In this document: positions 1 to 12,431 of the stretch, piece by piece | Layout of the letters: each line of letters opens with the position of its first letter | Position numbering within the stretch: position 1 is the stretch's first letter | NCBI GenBank assembly: GCA_964017195.1 | Contig: OZ024897.1 | Coordinates: forward strand, 36,985,536 to 37,049,535 | From: Siderastrea radians | Lineage: Eukaryota > Cnidaria > Anthozoa > Scleractinia > Rhizangiidae | DNA length: 64,000 nucleotides | Direction: 5' to 3' | Position numbers and translations under genes: made by a program | The notes under the pieces: model-generated | What the model saw: the letters and a program-made list of their open reading frames with translations, nothing else | Told to the model about the DNA's origin: nothing | Databases searched by the model: none

Positions 1-1215
1 GCAACGGCCATAGCAACAATTGTTTACATTTATTAAGTGCTCACAAACGACTCTCAATAAGAACATTAAACCCCCCTGCCTCTCTGTAAAATGACATGTG
101 GTACTACTGTGGAGAAACACCTGATTGAGGAGAGGGTTCTGAGGTCCGACTTTTAACCGACAAAACATGACCCAACCTCACAGAATCGATGATTTTTGCA
201 TCGAATTTACCATTCAGCTTGTACTATAGCATGACAACTTTAATTTGAGAATATTTTTAGTATAATGAGCGACGGATAAATTGTCTAGAATCTTCAACAC
301 CGTTTTTTTCTCCAATAACAGAATTTCTTGGAATAAAGGAACTTTTAAGGAACTTTTCACTCTTGTATTTTAAATTATTGTCCTGAAATTTTCATCAATA
401 TTAAAGCACTTCATTTTTGGTGCGATGAATCTAAAAAAGTGCATGTAGGTTTGAAACACGTCTCATTAACTGATTCTTTGTCCTATAATTATTTCACGTT
501 ACTTTACGTTATGGGAAAAAAGGTTTTAAAAGAATCGAGTGAAGGAAAACTGGTTAGTATTTTAGGTTTATTGCACAATCATGCCATTTACAGTATCAAA
601 CCCACTTAAAGCGGGTTTGATACTTTTCCAACCCTGCGTTAGTGAGATATCGTTGATACCGTGAACATCACTTTTTCTGACTTACGTCACTAGTTAATTA
701 TTAACTTTGTGACATGTGACCTGAAGAGTCCCATTTTGAAGTCAAGGCGTGAAGCTCTATAAAATGATCGTAGATGATTCACACAAAGTTCTTTCCTAAA
801 ACAATTCATTTTTTGAGTGGAAGACCACCTAAAGAATGTGACTTGAAGAAAATAAGTATTTCGCCTATTCGCCATCCTAATAACGAGTAGGGTCCCAGCA
901 AATCAGAATTAGTAGCGGTATGAGTGTGACCAACTTCTAATGAAAGTCACCAAAGACAAATTTTTAGGAAAGACAGAAAATTTCTTCCAAATTCTATTTT
1001 GAACAGTGTGTACCCAGCCACCATAGAAACTCCGTCAATTGCCTGATTTGTAGAACTTTGTACAATTCAGCTTCTATTCAACTGATTAGTTATAAACTTG
1101 GCAGAATTACCCTTTTTGGGATGTTTTATCGGATTACAGACATAGTTTTGATTTTAACAATTCATTTCCAGTTTTCTAGTCGTTTCTAAATGTGGAAAAT
1201 CGGATAAATATTCAC
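1..1215. other. Non-coding stretch, presumed intron of TGF-beta-like gene
   Basis: No coding region is recognised. Because the prodomain exon at 1216-1645 ends at a GT donor on the minus strand, this stretch would be the intron that follows it. The mature cystine-knot exon is expected further left, outside the window. I looked for a furin-like site and the conserved WxDWI-type start of the mature domain on the minus strand here and saw neither. Confidence 0.5.
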
Positions 1216-1645
1216 CTTGTCAAAGATGCTATTTCTTCAGACAGCTGCGCCTTGGTGGAGTTTGTCTGCACAAGCAGCAGTGGTGGGTTGGTTCTTGCTA
1301 CAGTTGAGTCCCCAGTCACTGCCCTGACTGATGTTTCTGTATGCGGATTATCTGAGATCAACCTGAAGTAAACGCCATGGCTGAGGCGCCGCGAGACAAG
1401 CCACTTTTTCACTAGTGCACGAGCGGGAAGCATAATCCACCTTGCACCTCCCCTCTGAAATGGAAGCGAGTGAATTGGCCTGCGGCTGTGCTGATCGTAA
1501 ACAACAAGGTGTTCATGCCAAGGGAGGGGTGGCTGAGGACCAGTGGTGCTAACCATTATTCGGATTTTAGCTGACAAGATGCGTTCCTCCCTTTCAATTT
1601 TCGAGCCACTCAGGTTGAAGACAACAGCGGTTCTATCAGGGGGGA
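1216..1645 (-). CDS. TGF-beta superfamily ligand, prodomain exon (partial gene)
   Basis: This 430-bp exon runs from an acceptor (TTCATTCACAG, just above 1645) to a donor (AAG|GTGAAT, just below 1216). Its translation reads in order: FNLSGS, EERILSAKIRI, WIMLPARALVKKWL, GVYFRLI, then PPLLLVQTNS. This is the layout of the TGF-beta propeptide: the FdLS strand, the E..L.AeLRi strand, the W..f.v...v..W helix, the G..l.l strand and the final P.Llv strand. The product would be the latency or folding part of a secreted BMP/GDF/nodal-like growth factor. The mature ligand is not in the window, so the subfamily cannot be named. The first-exon copies to the right (5.6-24.4 kb) carry the start of the same prodomain. 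A direct splice from those copies (phase 1) into this exon does not keep frame, so a small intermediate exon or another junction is needed. Confidence 0.72.
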
Positions 1646-2064
1646 CTGTGAATGAAGAATAAAATTCCTTTTAATTTAAGATCATGTCTTTTGATCTTTT
1701 GTTTACCAGAACCTGGCTTTTCGAGAAGGAGTAAATGTTGAAGGTGGTGGTTTGTGATACTGTTTATAACGCTGTACTAAGGTGATTCTAACTTTTGAGT
1801 CTGTGGACGAAATCATAAGTAAGTAAAACTTTTATTTAAAGAGGGTAACAGTAAATAGTGCACAACATCAGGAGCCATGATTGATTATGGCTCCTGACAA
1901 CACTAATAAACTTGTGGCCCTCTATATATCTAAGTTAAATTAAAAATAACAAAAAGAGTTAAAAACTATGTACAAGATATAAAAAAGGTATAAAATAAAC
2001 GGCAAGATTTCCAATAAAAAAAAATTACAATTAGGGTTACAAATATACGGAAAATAATTGATCC
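1646..2064. other. Intronic DNA with part of an interspersed repeat
   Basis: No coding region is seen. Around 1779-1812 lies a copy of a short repeat (TTTTGAGTCTGTGGACGAAATC). A second copy lies near 2312 and related pieces recur at 7200, 11490 and 13470. A 9-bp hairpin (GAGCCATGATTGATTATGGCTC) lies near 1871-1892. Confidence 0.5.
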
Positions 2065-2220
2065 TTAAGGTAAAAATAATAGTTCCTTTTCCTTATAAAA
2101 TTCGTCCCCAAGGGCACGTTTAAAAGACTGAAGAGAACCCTGTTTCTTTAGGTCAGGTGGCAAATTATTCCGCATCTTTATAGCCTTAGCCATAAATGAA
2201 CTACCACCTTTAGTCAACCT
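2065..2220 (-). pseudogene. LINE reverse-transcriptase C-terminal remnant
   Basis: Read on the minus strand this gives an open tail ending in TAA at 2065-2067. It contains AKAIKMRNNLPPDLKK followed by LQSFKRAL. The pattern W/RNxLP ... S...FKxxL is the typical end of non-LTR retrotransposon reverse-transcriptase proteins (CR1/L2/jockey-like). No catalytic RT motif is present in the window next to it, so this is a 5'-truncated insertion. AT-rich sequence follows on its 3' side (1930-2060). Confidence 0.55.
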
Positions 2221-2225
2221 ATTAT

Positions 2226-2420
2226 ATAACCGAAAGTGTGACATTCAAATGAAAGCTATCACGCAGTACTTTCCTGTGGTGCTGCTTATAAAGCTGGGTG
2301 AGAAGGTTATAACTTTTGAGTCTGTGGATGAAATCCTCAAGTGTGACCACTCATTGGAAGATATTGAACAGTACGTGCCCTCTGTTTATTTTGTTGTATA
2401 ACATGTAAAAGGTGATTTTA
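2226..2420. repeat. Satellite-like interspersed repeat
   Basis: This block contains ATTCAAATGAAAGCTATCAC, a run with CAGTACTTTCCTGTGGTGCT, then TTTTGAGTCTGTGGATGAAA and GTGTGACCACTC. Pieces of the same sequence recur at about 1790, 11490 (ATTCAAATGAAAGCTATTGA) and 13470. I recall this as an abundant coral repeat, but only the recurrence inside the window is shown here. Confidence 0.45.
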
Positions 2421-4714
2421 TCTTTTGTTTGTTGGTGGGTGGAATAATTATAACAATTCAAGTGACAGATACTGCGCATTTTCATTAATTGTAGGTGGAT
2501 GCCTATTTAGCACTATCAAATTACACCATTCGTACCTTAGGTAAAAACAAGGTGTGTTCTGATAACAATTATACTTACCCCCCTCCCCCCTTTACCACTT
2601 TACCGCCCACAAGTCGAAGTACCGGTTTTAAGGCTTTTTAACCCCTAGGTAAACCTTATGCCTATGTATTCACTAGCAAAGACTCCTATTTGTTGAACCT
2701 GAGGTTTGTAGCAAGCTTAGGAACCCGCGCCGGGAATTGTCCATTGCGGAAATTTTGAGTACTAACGTAATCTGCAAGGGTGAGGGATATTGTTTGCAGT
2801 CACTCTGGTGGTCACTAATGGTTTATGGCAAGGTCAAACCGTAAACACTCGGAAGGTCGGGTTCAGTGGGGTATCGTGTCTGTGATAACGCGCGTTGTTT
2901 TTTAGGTGATTAATTGGCCTTGGCAAAAACATCAGTGGAGATCAATAACTCGTAGAGTGCAGGGGAACTCCTTATGCCAATATCTATCTGAACGTAAGGT
3001 GGCTATTGATGCTATGCAGGCAAAAACATTGCAAAATCACCTTTAAATCTCAAAACAGATAGTCTTTTCACTTGACATTCTTAGAGAGATAGTTTTCGTG
3101 AGATCAGTGTGTGTTACTGTTACTGCCTCAGCCAGTATCTTTTACATTGTCTCGATCATAGAAGGAAATTGTGTTATTTTGTTTAGATAGCCACAACTGT
3201 GCAATTAGATAAGGTTGTCTTTTCTTTGCCAGAGATCTGTTCGCCCGGGTATTTTACAAAAACACGACTGGATGTAAACGAAAAAGGAGGAAAGGCTTAT
3301 GTTTACCAACACCACTGCAGATCAAAGTGAAAAAGGACGGAAAATAGCTATGGTCTCTGACGTCATCAAGTACAGCAGCCATTGTTTTTTGGTCTTGTCG
3401 CAAGCGGAAGGACGCTCCCATCGAGGAAAATGGCACTCAAGTTTCTGCTACGATGATAAAAAGGAGGAAATAGAATGGACGGTTCTTTTGCTGAGACGTA
3501 AATAAAGGATCAAAAGACTATTAAACCGGAAATGTTTCTAAAAATGTTTGGGCTTTTAGCTTTAGCCTTGCAGGTAAAGACAAACAAACAAACTGAATAT
3601 CCCGTAGCTTTGGACATGTATGCGGCACCAAGAAGTCGGAACATGCACCAAGGCCGAAGCGTTGAGTCTCTGTGTATTTTTGATATGAAATATTCTTATA
3701 CACGGGGCCTGAAACTGAGAAAAAAGGTCCCAGGTTATACTGAAGGACCAGTAACATATATGGGCCAAAGACCTTTTCGAGGAGAGGGAGAAAACCAGTG
3801 AATTCTGAGATGGAGCGTGTAGACCAGAACTTGAAAACCAAACTATTTCGGACAAAATACAAACTATATAATTTTTAACACCCTTTTCATACCTAAGCCT
3901 CGAAATTTTCTTTTTTTCAGGCTGAAAACGCGATAACTCTTAAAAACACACCCAATTTCAAACCAAAATCTACAACGTATTTTGGACTTAAGCAACTCAA
4001 AACCATATCCTTAAAGAACAAACATAACTACATGGTTATTTGCGTAGAATTAGGCTTAAAAAAGAGGAAAAGAGGGTAAAACAAGTATTTCGGAGTTTAC
4101 TTAATAGTTGATGAGCAAATAATAGAGTGTCATCTTTATTCAGGCTGCGGCCCCTTATCAATTTACTTACTGGTTCTATCATTACTATGGTAAAACAATG
4201 TGACGTATTAAAGGCTCCAAACAGAACGAACCTTTAGTGGATCCAGGCAAAGATCACATATAAAATCGGCTTATAAAGTTTTGCCCGATTGTATAAACAT
4301 TATCACCAACTTGAGGTGAGCACTACTAGACAAAAACGTGGACTTAAAATACAACATTTACAGTTTTGTTGATCCATTCCGTTCTGATTCTTGTCAGAAA
4401 TACAATCGTATCTCGCTATCTAAACGCACACGGGAAGAGAGAACTTGCGTGAAATAAAAGGAGTACGAGATAGCCAGTGGGAGTTGTAAAACAACCGAAA
4501 GAAAATGGTTTTGCTTGAGATTGCGTGCTGAGATCGGTTTGAGTTACCCAGTAATAAATTGTTGTAGAACAACGTAAAAAGGACTTTCGCTTGACAAAAT
4601 GAGAATTCCGAGAAGGTCAACTATAACGTACACAAGAACAGCATCCAATTCATGGACCGGCAATGGGTTTCTCTTTAAGAAAACTAGTAACCTGTACTCA
4701 GACGTGTGAGTATT
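2421..4714. other. Non-coding stretch
   Basis: Open frames here (for example 3254-3862 on both strands) overlap each other, lack splice context and have no recognisable domain, so I treat them as chance. No RNA gene or clear element border was seen. Confidence 0.4.
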
Positions 4715-5608
4715 TGTCTGTCACTGTAGCTTAACAAGTATAAACAAACGTGAAAGTAGAAACTTTAGTTAGGAAGGTAAACAAAGCATGTTGCGTGATT
4801 CCTCCTTGGAACATCAACTATTACTGAGGCACCTCTTTTACTCAATTTCTCGCTTAATATGGTAAGTAAGTAAGTAAGTATGATGGTCATATGAACATGA
4901 ATACTGAATCTTTTGACAAAATCCTAACATGTGATCGTTCAAGTGAAAGATATTGTCGGAGTAATACTTTTAAGTGTTTGATCTAAACTGGTGCGCGTGC
5001 TAACATACCCTGATGCAAACACGAGAGGAAGTTTGAAAGAATTTGGAAGTTTACATGACTTGTCCGTAGGCGAGAGGTTTATCAAGTACCTTCGAATTGC
5101 TCCAAACCCTCGGGGAAAAACCCTTGAGTGTTAGCACGGAGTAACAATTTTCTGTTTATCTTTTAAAAAACAAATGCTACATGATGTCATGCCCTTGTTC
5201 ACTAACTGACTTCATCTCAACCAACTGCGCAAACAACATGAGTGGACGTTATATGGGCAAGGTCTTATAAACGGATAAACTAAAACAAAACAAAACCAAA
5301 AAAGGTTCGAAGCTCGCAAAGCACAAAATCTTATGCATCGGAGTCACTTTAGTGTCTCATTTTCTGGCAAGTTCTGCCTGCCTTTAAATATTTTGCCGCA
5401 TCAACGTGAAATCATCTATGGAGGAAGCACTCATTGGAGTTACAGTGTGCGGACCGTACCTTAGAAGGAGTTTCAAAATTTTGGGAGATTTTTTTAGTTG
5501 TATGAAAGTACCTCCAGAGTCTCACAAAAGGAGCAAAAAATGACTACGCTAAATTATTCCTTGAATTCAGTCGTAAATTGTAAAGAAAAATAATGAAACG
5601 TGAATTAC

Positions 5609-5855
5609 CTTGGCCTATGAACCCATGAACTGTAGGAGGAATCTGCTTTGAGTTTCCTTTCAAAGTTCCATCATTTTTCGCATTCTTAAGGTACATCTTC
5701 ACCAGAAATTCAGGGATGTCGCGAACTTCTCCTATCGTGTTTCGGCGACTACCAAAACTAGAATTTTCAATCGCGTTGTCATTTGTGAAAGGAAATGTTA
5801 CTAGAATTTTCATACTTAAAGCTGCCATGAAAAGAAAATTATCGTAGGGTATCAT
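5609..5855 (-). CDS. TGF-beta-like ligand first exon, copy 1 (frame intact)
   Basis: The ATG at 5855 opens a hydrophobic start (MIPYDNFLFMAALSMKIL...) that looks like a secretion signal. It is followed by RDIPEFLVKMYL, a lysine- and asparagine-rich turn with NDGTLKG, and PPTVHGFIGQ, and the exon ends at the donor CAAG|GTAATT in phase 1. IPEFLVKMYL...DG...TV..F matches the start of TGF-beta prodomains (PxYMLDLY...TVRSF in BMPs). An upstream in-frame TTG extends the open frame to 5894 but is unlikely as the start, because the ATG position is conserved in other copies. It is the copy nearest the next exon (1216-1645), on the same strand, so it is a good candidate for the functional first exon. 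Confidence 0.6.
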
Positions 5856-6489
5856 AATGCAAAAAAGTAGCAAATAGACGAGATCTTGTATCAAAAGTTA
5901 AGAGCACACTGATACTAAACAAGTGTTTGTCAGGACAGAAAATATGTGTTAAGTTGTTGATGTCTTTCAAAATGGATCGACACGAAGGTATATTGTTTGT
6001 CGTATATCAGGTTTCAAGGCTTACTGAGAAACGAGACAAATATTTTGCAGAAAGATAATGTTCGGTGCGGAGGTAAAAAATCTTTATTTCGAGCCGCGTT
6101 GATGTTTACAAGGGAACCGGAAAAAGCTTTCAATTAAAGGAAGCAAGGTTAACACGTGTGTCACCTATCAACGTGACTGAAAACGTGAACAGTGATCACC
6201 ACGGCTTCTCTAAACTGAAGAATGACGACGAAAAAGTGGCTTGGCTGCCACTCTTGGTGTGAATTGCTTGTGCGCATGCCTGTTGGTCTTGGAAGAGGAA
6301 GTAGGAAAGAGCCCAAACTTTTTGAAAGAACAAATATCAGAGAAATGCAAATGTTTGTTTAAGGCAGATGGAAAATAATATTTTTCTTAATAAAACAACA
6401 AATGTGAAGTGACCGAGTTTATAATCCGGCTTGAAGACGGTGCAGTTTTCACGGATTTCAGACCACATAGGGTGAGAAAAATCGTAGCT

Positions 6490-6555
6490 GGCATGCGCAT
6501 ATCATATGCGAATATCATGCGCATATCATATCATGCGCATATGCATATCATTCAA
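6490..6555. repeat. Clustered CATGCGCATATCA repeats
   Basis: Imperfect copies of an alternating purine-pyrimidine motif (GCATGCGCATATCAT) follow each other for about 65 bases upstream of first-exon copy 1. This looks like a small degenerate tandem repeat able to adopt left-handed or cruciform forms. Confidence 0.5.
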
Positions 6556-6599
6556 CTTAGTGGAATCCCTGGAGTGTACCGCTTTTATAAACAAATCCA

Positions 6600-6830
6600 A
6601 ACGTTTTAAACAATGACATAAACTGACATCAATTGTCATCAGTTAGCAATCGATCAGTAATCAATAAGTAATCAACTGATTAATCATTGAGTTCTGCCGA
6701 TATTCAATGAGTAATCAATGACTTATCAACGGCCACAAAATTTTTGTAGTCATTGATCGATGATGGACGACTTTATTAGTCAATGATGTTTATTGATTAA
6801 ACATCGACCTCATCTCGTTGCTGGAAACTA
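6600..6830. promoter_or_regulatory. ATCAAT/ATTGAT-rich block upstream of exon copy 1
   Basis: Many copies of TAATCAAT, AATCAACTGATTAAT, TCAATGAC and ATTGATCGATGATGG are packed in 230 bp, about 0.75-0.98 kb upstream of the ATG at 5855. A homologous block lies at 9120-9290 upstream of copy 2. ATCAAT-type sites are typical homeodomain (HOX/PBC) targets. A regulatory role is inference from motif density and duplication. Confidence 0.3.
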
Positions 6831-7894
6831 CTGGCTTTTCAGCCTCGACTGCCTAATGTCACCCTCTTTTAATTAACCTTCTTGCCTGCTTAAACGAAAT
6901 TAATTGCCCAAAATTCAAAATTCAAACTAATTTCAACCATATCATTAGTGTCCTAGGAAAAAGGGATTAGTTCGAGATAATGAGAGGTTTGCGATCACCA
7001 TAAACAAATTTCTGTGGGGTAAAGGGTATTTTTTTCAAGTTAACTAGAGGATTGAGAGAGCCATTCAGTCAGTAAATTACTGTCCAGCAGTATTATGTAC
7101 ACACAACAGATATACGATTCAACGGGAAAAGGAGTTTTGTTTGAAATAACACTAGGCTGTAGATCCTTTCGTTCTCTTAAATGTCCTTTTATTACTGTTT
7201 TTGAGACTGTGGGTGAAATTAAGGATTTTTCTGCTGTTTTGATTTTGAAGCTGGAGTCTTTGGCATTAAAAAATATATCCAGTATACGTGTAAAGAGAAA
7301 ACAGACAAATGCTTTCCAAACAAGTTACATACTCTAGATTCTCCCAAGACTGAGGATAAGCCGGAAAAACTCCTGGGGGTATTCGGTATTGATGAGTTGT
7401 TGCTTCAAGATTCTGGAAAAAGGTTGGTTGGGTGTTTTTTCTTTCTATGGAATTTTTTACTTGGAATGTTTCATGGGAAAAACACGTTAAAAAGAGGGAA
7501 AAAATTGCCGTTTTGGGGAATTTCTCCTTTAAACCTAGGATTTTACACTTTTATACATGTTTTTAAGGAAAGATACGAAATGCACCAAGCAGCGAAGCCA
7601 TTGTATAGGCAAACAGTTTTTGTAACATTACAATAAAAGATGTCTCAGCGAATAATTGAACTTCGTTTTTAAGTGCCAGTGAGAAATAGCCGAGGAAAAA
7701 TACCCTCTCTTAATGAGGAAACCACATTATGCCAATAAAAATCTTTAATTAAGTTAGTCAATTATCAAATTGATTTTTGGCATCAATTGTCAGTGTCCAG
7801 ATTGTTAAAAGATTCCTTAACTTGTCCTGAAGAGCTAATTGTTGTTCCTTTTTTGTATTTACACGTTAAAATAAAGCAAGAAAACGTGCATTAC

Positions 7895-8150
7895 CTTTGC
7901 CTATGAACCCATGAACTGTAGGAGGAATCCGTTTTGAGTTTCCTTTCAAAGTTCCATCATTTTTCGCATTTTTGAGGTACATCTTCACCAGAAATTCAGG
8001 AATGTCGTGCACATCTCCCAAGTTGTTTTGGGGATTTTTGAAACTAAAATGACTTGTTTGGACAATCCCTTGGTCATTTTTCAAAAAGAGTAGCGCTACA
8101 CGTTTCAAACTAAAAGCTGCTATCAAAAGAAATATGTAGTAACTTTTCAT
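7895..8150 (-). CDS. TGF-beta-like ligand first exon, copy 2 (frame intact)
   Basis: The ATG at 8150 gives MKSYYIFLLIAAFSLKRVAL, a strong signal peptide. It is followed by VHDIPEFLVKMYLKNAKNDG and PPTVHGFIGK, and the exon ends at the donor AAAG|GTAATG in phase 1. It shares IPEFLVKMYLKNAKNDGTLK exactly with copy 1 while the signal peptide has diverged. That pattern suggests constraint on the prodomain part. The frame is also open upstream to 8255, but the aligned ATG in the other copies supports 8150. No second exon is seen between this copy and copy 1. It therefore serves either as an alternative first exon for the gene at the left or as the remnant of a duplicated gene. Confidence 0.6.
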
Positions 8151-9119
8151 GACGCAAAAATGCATAAGAAAAACGAGTTCGGTTGACTTTGCCTGTGGAG
8201 AGCGTGCTTTACTGGTGAATAGTTGTTGAAGACTATTCAGCACAACCACTTGCACGATTATATCTCTTCCTTATATGACAAGTTTGCAAACGAAGAGCGG
8301 AGAAAACAGTGCAGTGTTTTCCAAACAAAGTTGTGTGTGACGTAGATGTGAAAACAACGTTTAGTCTCGATACTCAAGGTTTCAAGGCCAACACGTGTAT
8401 GTCGTCGAATAATGCCACCTTTCAGCGTGAGTAAAAGCATGATTCATCATTATAGAGGCCATTTCGAGGTCGAGGAGGGACTGGGTCGTGTTGGAAATTA
8501 ATCTAATTGACAAATAAACCTGACTAAATGAAAGGCGAGGTTGAAGTTAGCAACTTTCCAAAGTTTGAAGGCGTTAAGATTGATAGTGACGAATTAGGAG
8601 CCTTTGAACATGGCTGAAAATCGTGGTGCAAATAAAAGACTAGCGGAGAGGGCTTGCACAACCTCGCAGTCCAGGTAATTTGCCTGTGCGCGTGCGTATA
8701 CGTGCGGGATTTCATGGACAAATTCGGGCGAGGGAGGGAAAAATGCAACATAAGGAAAAGGAAACACAAATGTTACTAAAAGAAAATATGAAATTAGACA
8801 AAAACTGAGGACGTAATCCGGCTTTTAAAAAAATTTAGCCTCCTGGAGTGACAAGGATAGTTTGTTATATCATGAGTACCTAGCCACAAACCAGTGAAAC
8901 CCTCCGGGCATGTCTACTTTTAACTGAATGACGCTGGCCTGAGGGATCATACAGGAACTAAATAATTGAAATGTAGGTAACATTTGACGGTTTCTAAAGA
9001 AAGCAACAAATATAAGGTAAACAAGTCTATATAATCCGACTTGAAGACTGTACAATTTTCACGGATAGCAGTCAGAATATCATCAGTGGAATCGCTGGAA
9101 ACTGCTTTTAACAAATCAA

Positions 9120-9290
9120 GACGTTCGTTGTGTAATGACACTAATTGACATCAGTGAGCAATGGCTGAGTAATGAATGATTAATCAACTTACTTATCATT
9201 GAGTTTTGCCGTTATTTAACGATCAATCTTCGACTTATCAACGACCACAAAATTTTTGTGGTCATTGATCGATCGTCAGTGTTATAATAA
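9120..9290. promoter_or_regulatory. ATCAAT-rich block upstream of exon copy 2, with palindrome
   Basis: This is homologous to 6600-6830: TGATTAATCAAC, AACGATCAATC, CATTGATCGATCG, plus a palindrome (GACCACAAAATTTTTGTGGTC) near 9243-9263 that contains TGTGGT in both orientations. It lies about 1 kb upstream of the ATG at 8150. Motif content suggests homeodomain and RUNX-type sites. Function is inferred only. Confidence 0.3.
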
Positions 9291-10457
9291 CTCACGGACC
9301 TCATTTTGTAGTGTTGAAAACCACGACTTTTCAGCCACGATTATCTTATGTCACAATTTACTTAAACGACATTAATTACCCAGAATATGTGATCGAACAC
9401 ACAGACGAAATAACTAATTTTTTGTGGTGTGAATAATTTAAACTTCATATTTCACTTCTTTGTTTATTCAACTTATTTCAATCACATCTTTAGGACCCAA
9501 GTGAAAGGGATTTTGTTCGAAATAACTTGAGGCTTGAGATAACATCTGTAAATTTCTTTGGAGAAAAAAGGTATTTTCTACGATAACGAGAGGTTTGAGA
9601 GAGCCAATCAGAAAGTTACTGTGCAAAGGTACAGTCCAACGGAATGGGATTTTTGTTAAAAACAGCAAGAGGTTGCAGATCCTAGCAAGAGTCTATTGTA
9701 ACTTAACAAATAGAAAAAATAAACGAAGAAAATAGAAACTTTATTTGTTAGGCAGGTACCTTTATCGAATTACAGGATTCGCCCACATGTTACAAGCTGT
9801 CAAAGTTATAGCTTACACTCTTTTGGATGCGTGCCTTTTGTTTCTTTTGTTTCTAAATATGGGAGAAAAGACGTGTTTTTTTTTAAAAAGAGAAATCAGA
9901 CGAATGTTTTCCAAACAAGTCAAAAGCGGTACTCTAAATACTGACTCCCGCCAATCTGAGGTGAACAGGCAAAACTCCTGGGGGTGATGAGTTGTTGTTT
10001 CAAGTTTCCGGAAAAACATTGGTTTTTCTTTTTCCGGAATTTGATTTCGAAAGGTGTCTTGGGAAAAACAGGTTGAAATAAAGGCAGAAGACTCGCCCTT
10101 CTAGTCGGTTTCTCAATAAAACGTAGGATTTCACATTTTCGTTTTGCAAAGGCGAGATGCAAAATGCACCAAGCATTCCATTGTCATTGTACGGGCTATG
10201 AATGTTTTAAATATGCAATAAAACTGTCTTAGTGAAGGGATGAACTTTGTTGGTAAGTGTCAGTACAAAAATGCCTTCTTCTTATCGGGACAAAAACTTA
10301 TAAATAACCTTTAATTTAGTCAATTTTCCAATAGATTTTTGGCATCAATTATCAGTGTACATGTCCAAATGTGTAGAGATTTTTAACTTGTCGTGAAGAG
10401 CTAATTCTTCCCCTATTCTACGTACAAGTTAAAACAAATAAAGTAAACCTGCATTAC

Positions 10458-10690
10458 CTTGGCCTACAAAGCCATTAACTGTAGGAGGAATCCGTTTTGA
10501 GCTTCCTTTTAAAGTTCCACCATTCTTCGCATTCTTGAGGTACATCTCAGAAATTCAGGGATGTCGTGAACAATTGCCAAATTGTTTGGGTGATTTTCAA
10601 AACTAAAACGACTTATTTCGTCAATCGCATGGTCATCAGTTTCAAAGGGAGTAGCGCTACACTTTTCAAACTTAAAGCTGGTCTCAAATG
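10458..10690 (-). pseudogene. TGF-beta-like first exon, copy 3 (frameshifted)
   Basis: Sequence on the minus strand aligns with the intact first exons, including the donor context CAAG|GTAATG at the low-coordinate end. A 4-base deletion relative to copies 1 and 2 (CATCTCAGAAATTC instead of CATCTTCACCAGAAATTC, near 10544) breaks the frame inside the conserved IPEFLVKMYL segment, and the signal-peptide part is poorly kept. It should not encode a working first exon. Confidence 0.6.
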
Positions 10691-12431
10691 AAATGTGTAG
10701 TTGGGCTTGACCTGCCTGTGGAAAGCACGGCTTTACTGGTGAATATTTATTGAAGTCTATTCAGGACAGCCACTTGCACGAGTATATCTTTACCGTACAT
10801 TACAAGGTTGCAAATGCATCAAGGAAACAGAGCATTGTTTTCTAAACAATGTGAAAAAAAAATGCTTACTCTTCAAGGCCAAGGATGGCGAAATCACAGA
10901 CAGGCCACATATGTGAAATGTTGGTAACATTCGACTGTCCAAATACTGAAAGCTATTATCAGTCTGATAACGGCAGAAATGGAAATAGAGGTCAGCTTTC
11001 ATCTTTAAGGATCCCTGTGGTTTTATCGAGTTTTCTGTTATCTAAAACGCTACCCAAAGACTTTTTTGCCAGAGGAGCCCGAAGCTTCGAGCAGAACTCA
11101 GCTTAACCGTCAACTTCTATCTTCCAATCTTCCATCTTCCATCTTCCATCAAAGTTCACTATCAACTTAACCCTTTGCATTCCATGTGGAGTGGTATTTA
11201 TCATTCTTTCGTAGTAAAAACAGTCTTTTTGATACCCTACTGAGCCATGTCTATTTGTCAAGATTATACACTACTCTGTTTTGATAAGGCACTTCCTATA
11301 GAAATTGTTCTCTAAAATCCCAAAAATCGTCAATATCACGTTTTCAGAGACAACAAGCAATTTACGTAAGCCTGTGAACTAATAAAAATAATTCCCAAGT
11401 CGGAGAAGAAGCTGTGAGATATAGTCTCACTTCCTTGAATGCAATTTCATTACCTTTTGTAAGACTGTGCTTCAAATTCTTATTTTGACCATTCAAATGA
11501 AAGCTATTGAAAAGCCGTTTCTCGTTGGTTTGTTAACTTCAATTTTCGAATGTAATTCTAACTGTTGAGTTATCGAGAGGAAGATACTTTTGTATGATGC
11601 GGTTATTTCCCGTGATATTGGAATGGGATTTTTGTTAAGAATAGCAAGAGGTTGTAGATGTCGTAGCAAGAGTCTATTGTAACTTAACAAATAGAAAAAA
11701 AAAGAAGAAAATAGAAAATTTATTTGTTAGGCAGGTACCTTCATCGAATTACACGATTCGCCCACGTGTAATAAGCTGTCAATGTTATACCTTACACTCT
11801 TTTAGACGTGTGCTTTTTGTTTCTTTTGTTTCTAAATATGTGTGAAGAGACGTGTTTTTTTAAAGAGAAATCAGACGAATGTTTTCCAAACAAGTCAAAA
11901 GCGTTACTCTAAATACTGACCCCCGCCAATCTGAGGTGAACAGGCAAAACTCCTGGGGGTGATGAGTTGTTGTTTCAAGTTTCCGGAAAAACGTTGTTTT
12001 TTTCTTTTTCCGGATTTTTGATTTCGAAAGGTGTCTTGGGAAAAACAGTTTGAAAAACGGCAGAAAATTCGCCCTTCTAGTCGGTTTCTCCATAAAACAT
12101 AGGATTTCACATTTTCGTTTTGCGATGGAGTGATGCGAAATGCACCAAGCATTTCATTGTCATTGTACAGGCTATGAATTTTTTAAATACTGTACTGGCT
12201 CTTTGTTGATAAGTGCCAGTACAAAAATGCCTTCCTTCTTACCGGGACAAAAATTGTATTACAATTAATTAATAAATAACCTCTAATTTAGTCAATTTTC
12301 ATGTAGACTTTTGGCATCAATTATCAGTGTACAAGTCCAAATGTGTAGAGATTTTTTTAACCTGTCCTGAAGAGCTAATTCTTTCCCTATTCTACTTACA
12401 CGTTAAAACAAATCAAGTAAACACGCATTAC

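Larger units (their letters stand above)
4715..9638. repeat. First-exon duplication units A and B
   Basis: Two diverged copies of one 2.3-2.6 kb segment (about 4715-7090 and 7095-9638) each carry a first exon of the TGF-beta-like gene on the minus strand plus its upstream region. Shared landmarks include the exon, a CACGTGT-containing stretch about 250 bp upstream, and an ATCAAT-rich block with a CCACAAAATTTTTGT core (about 6730 and 9243). The outer borders are estimates because divergence is high. Confidence 0.6.

Noticed and set aside
3521..3862. Overlapping frames on both strands (89-113 codons)
   Set aside because: No domain, no splice context and mutual overlap; most likely chance.
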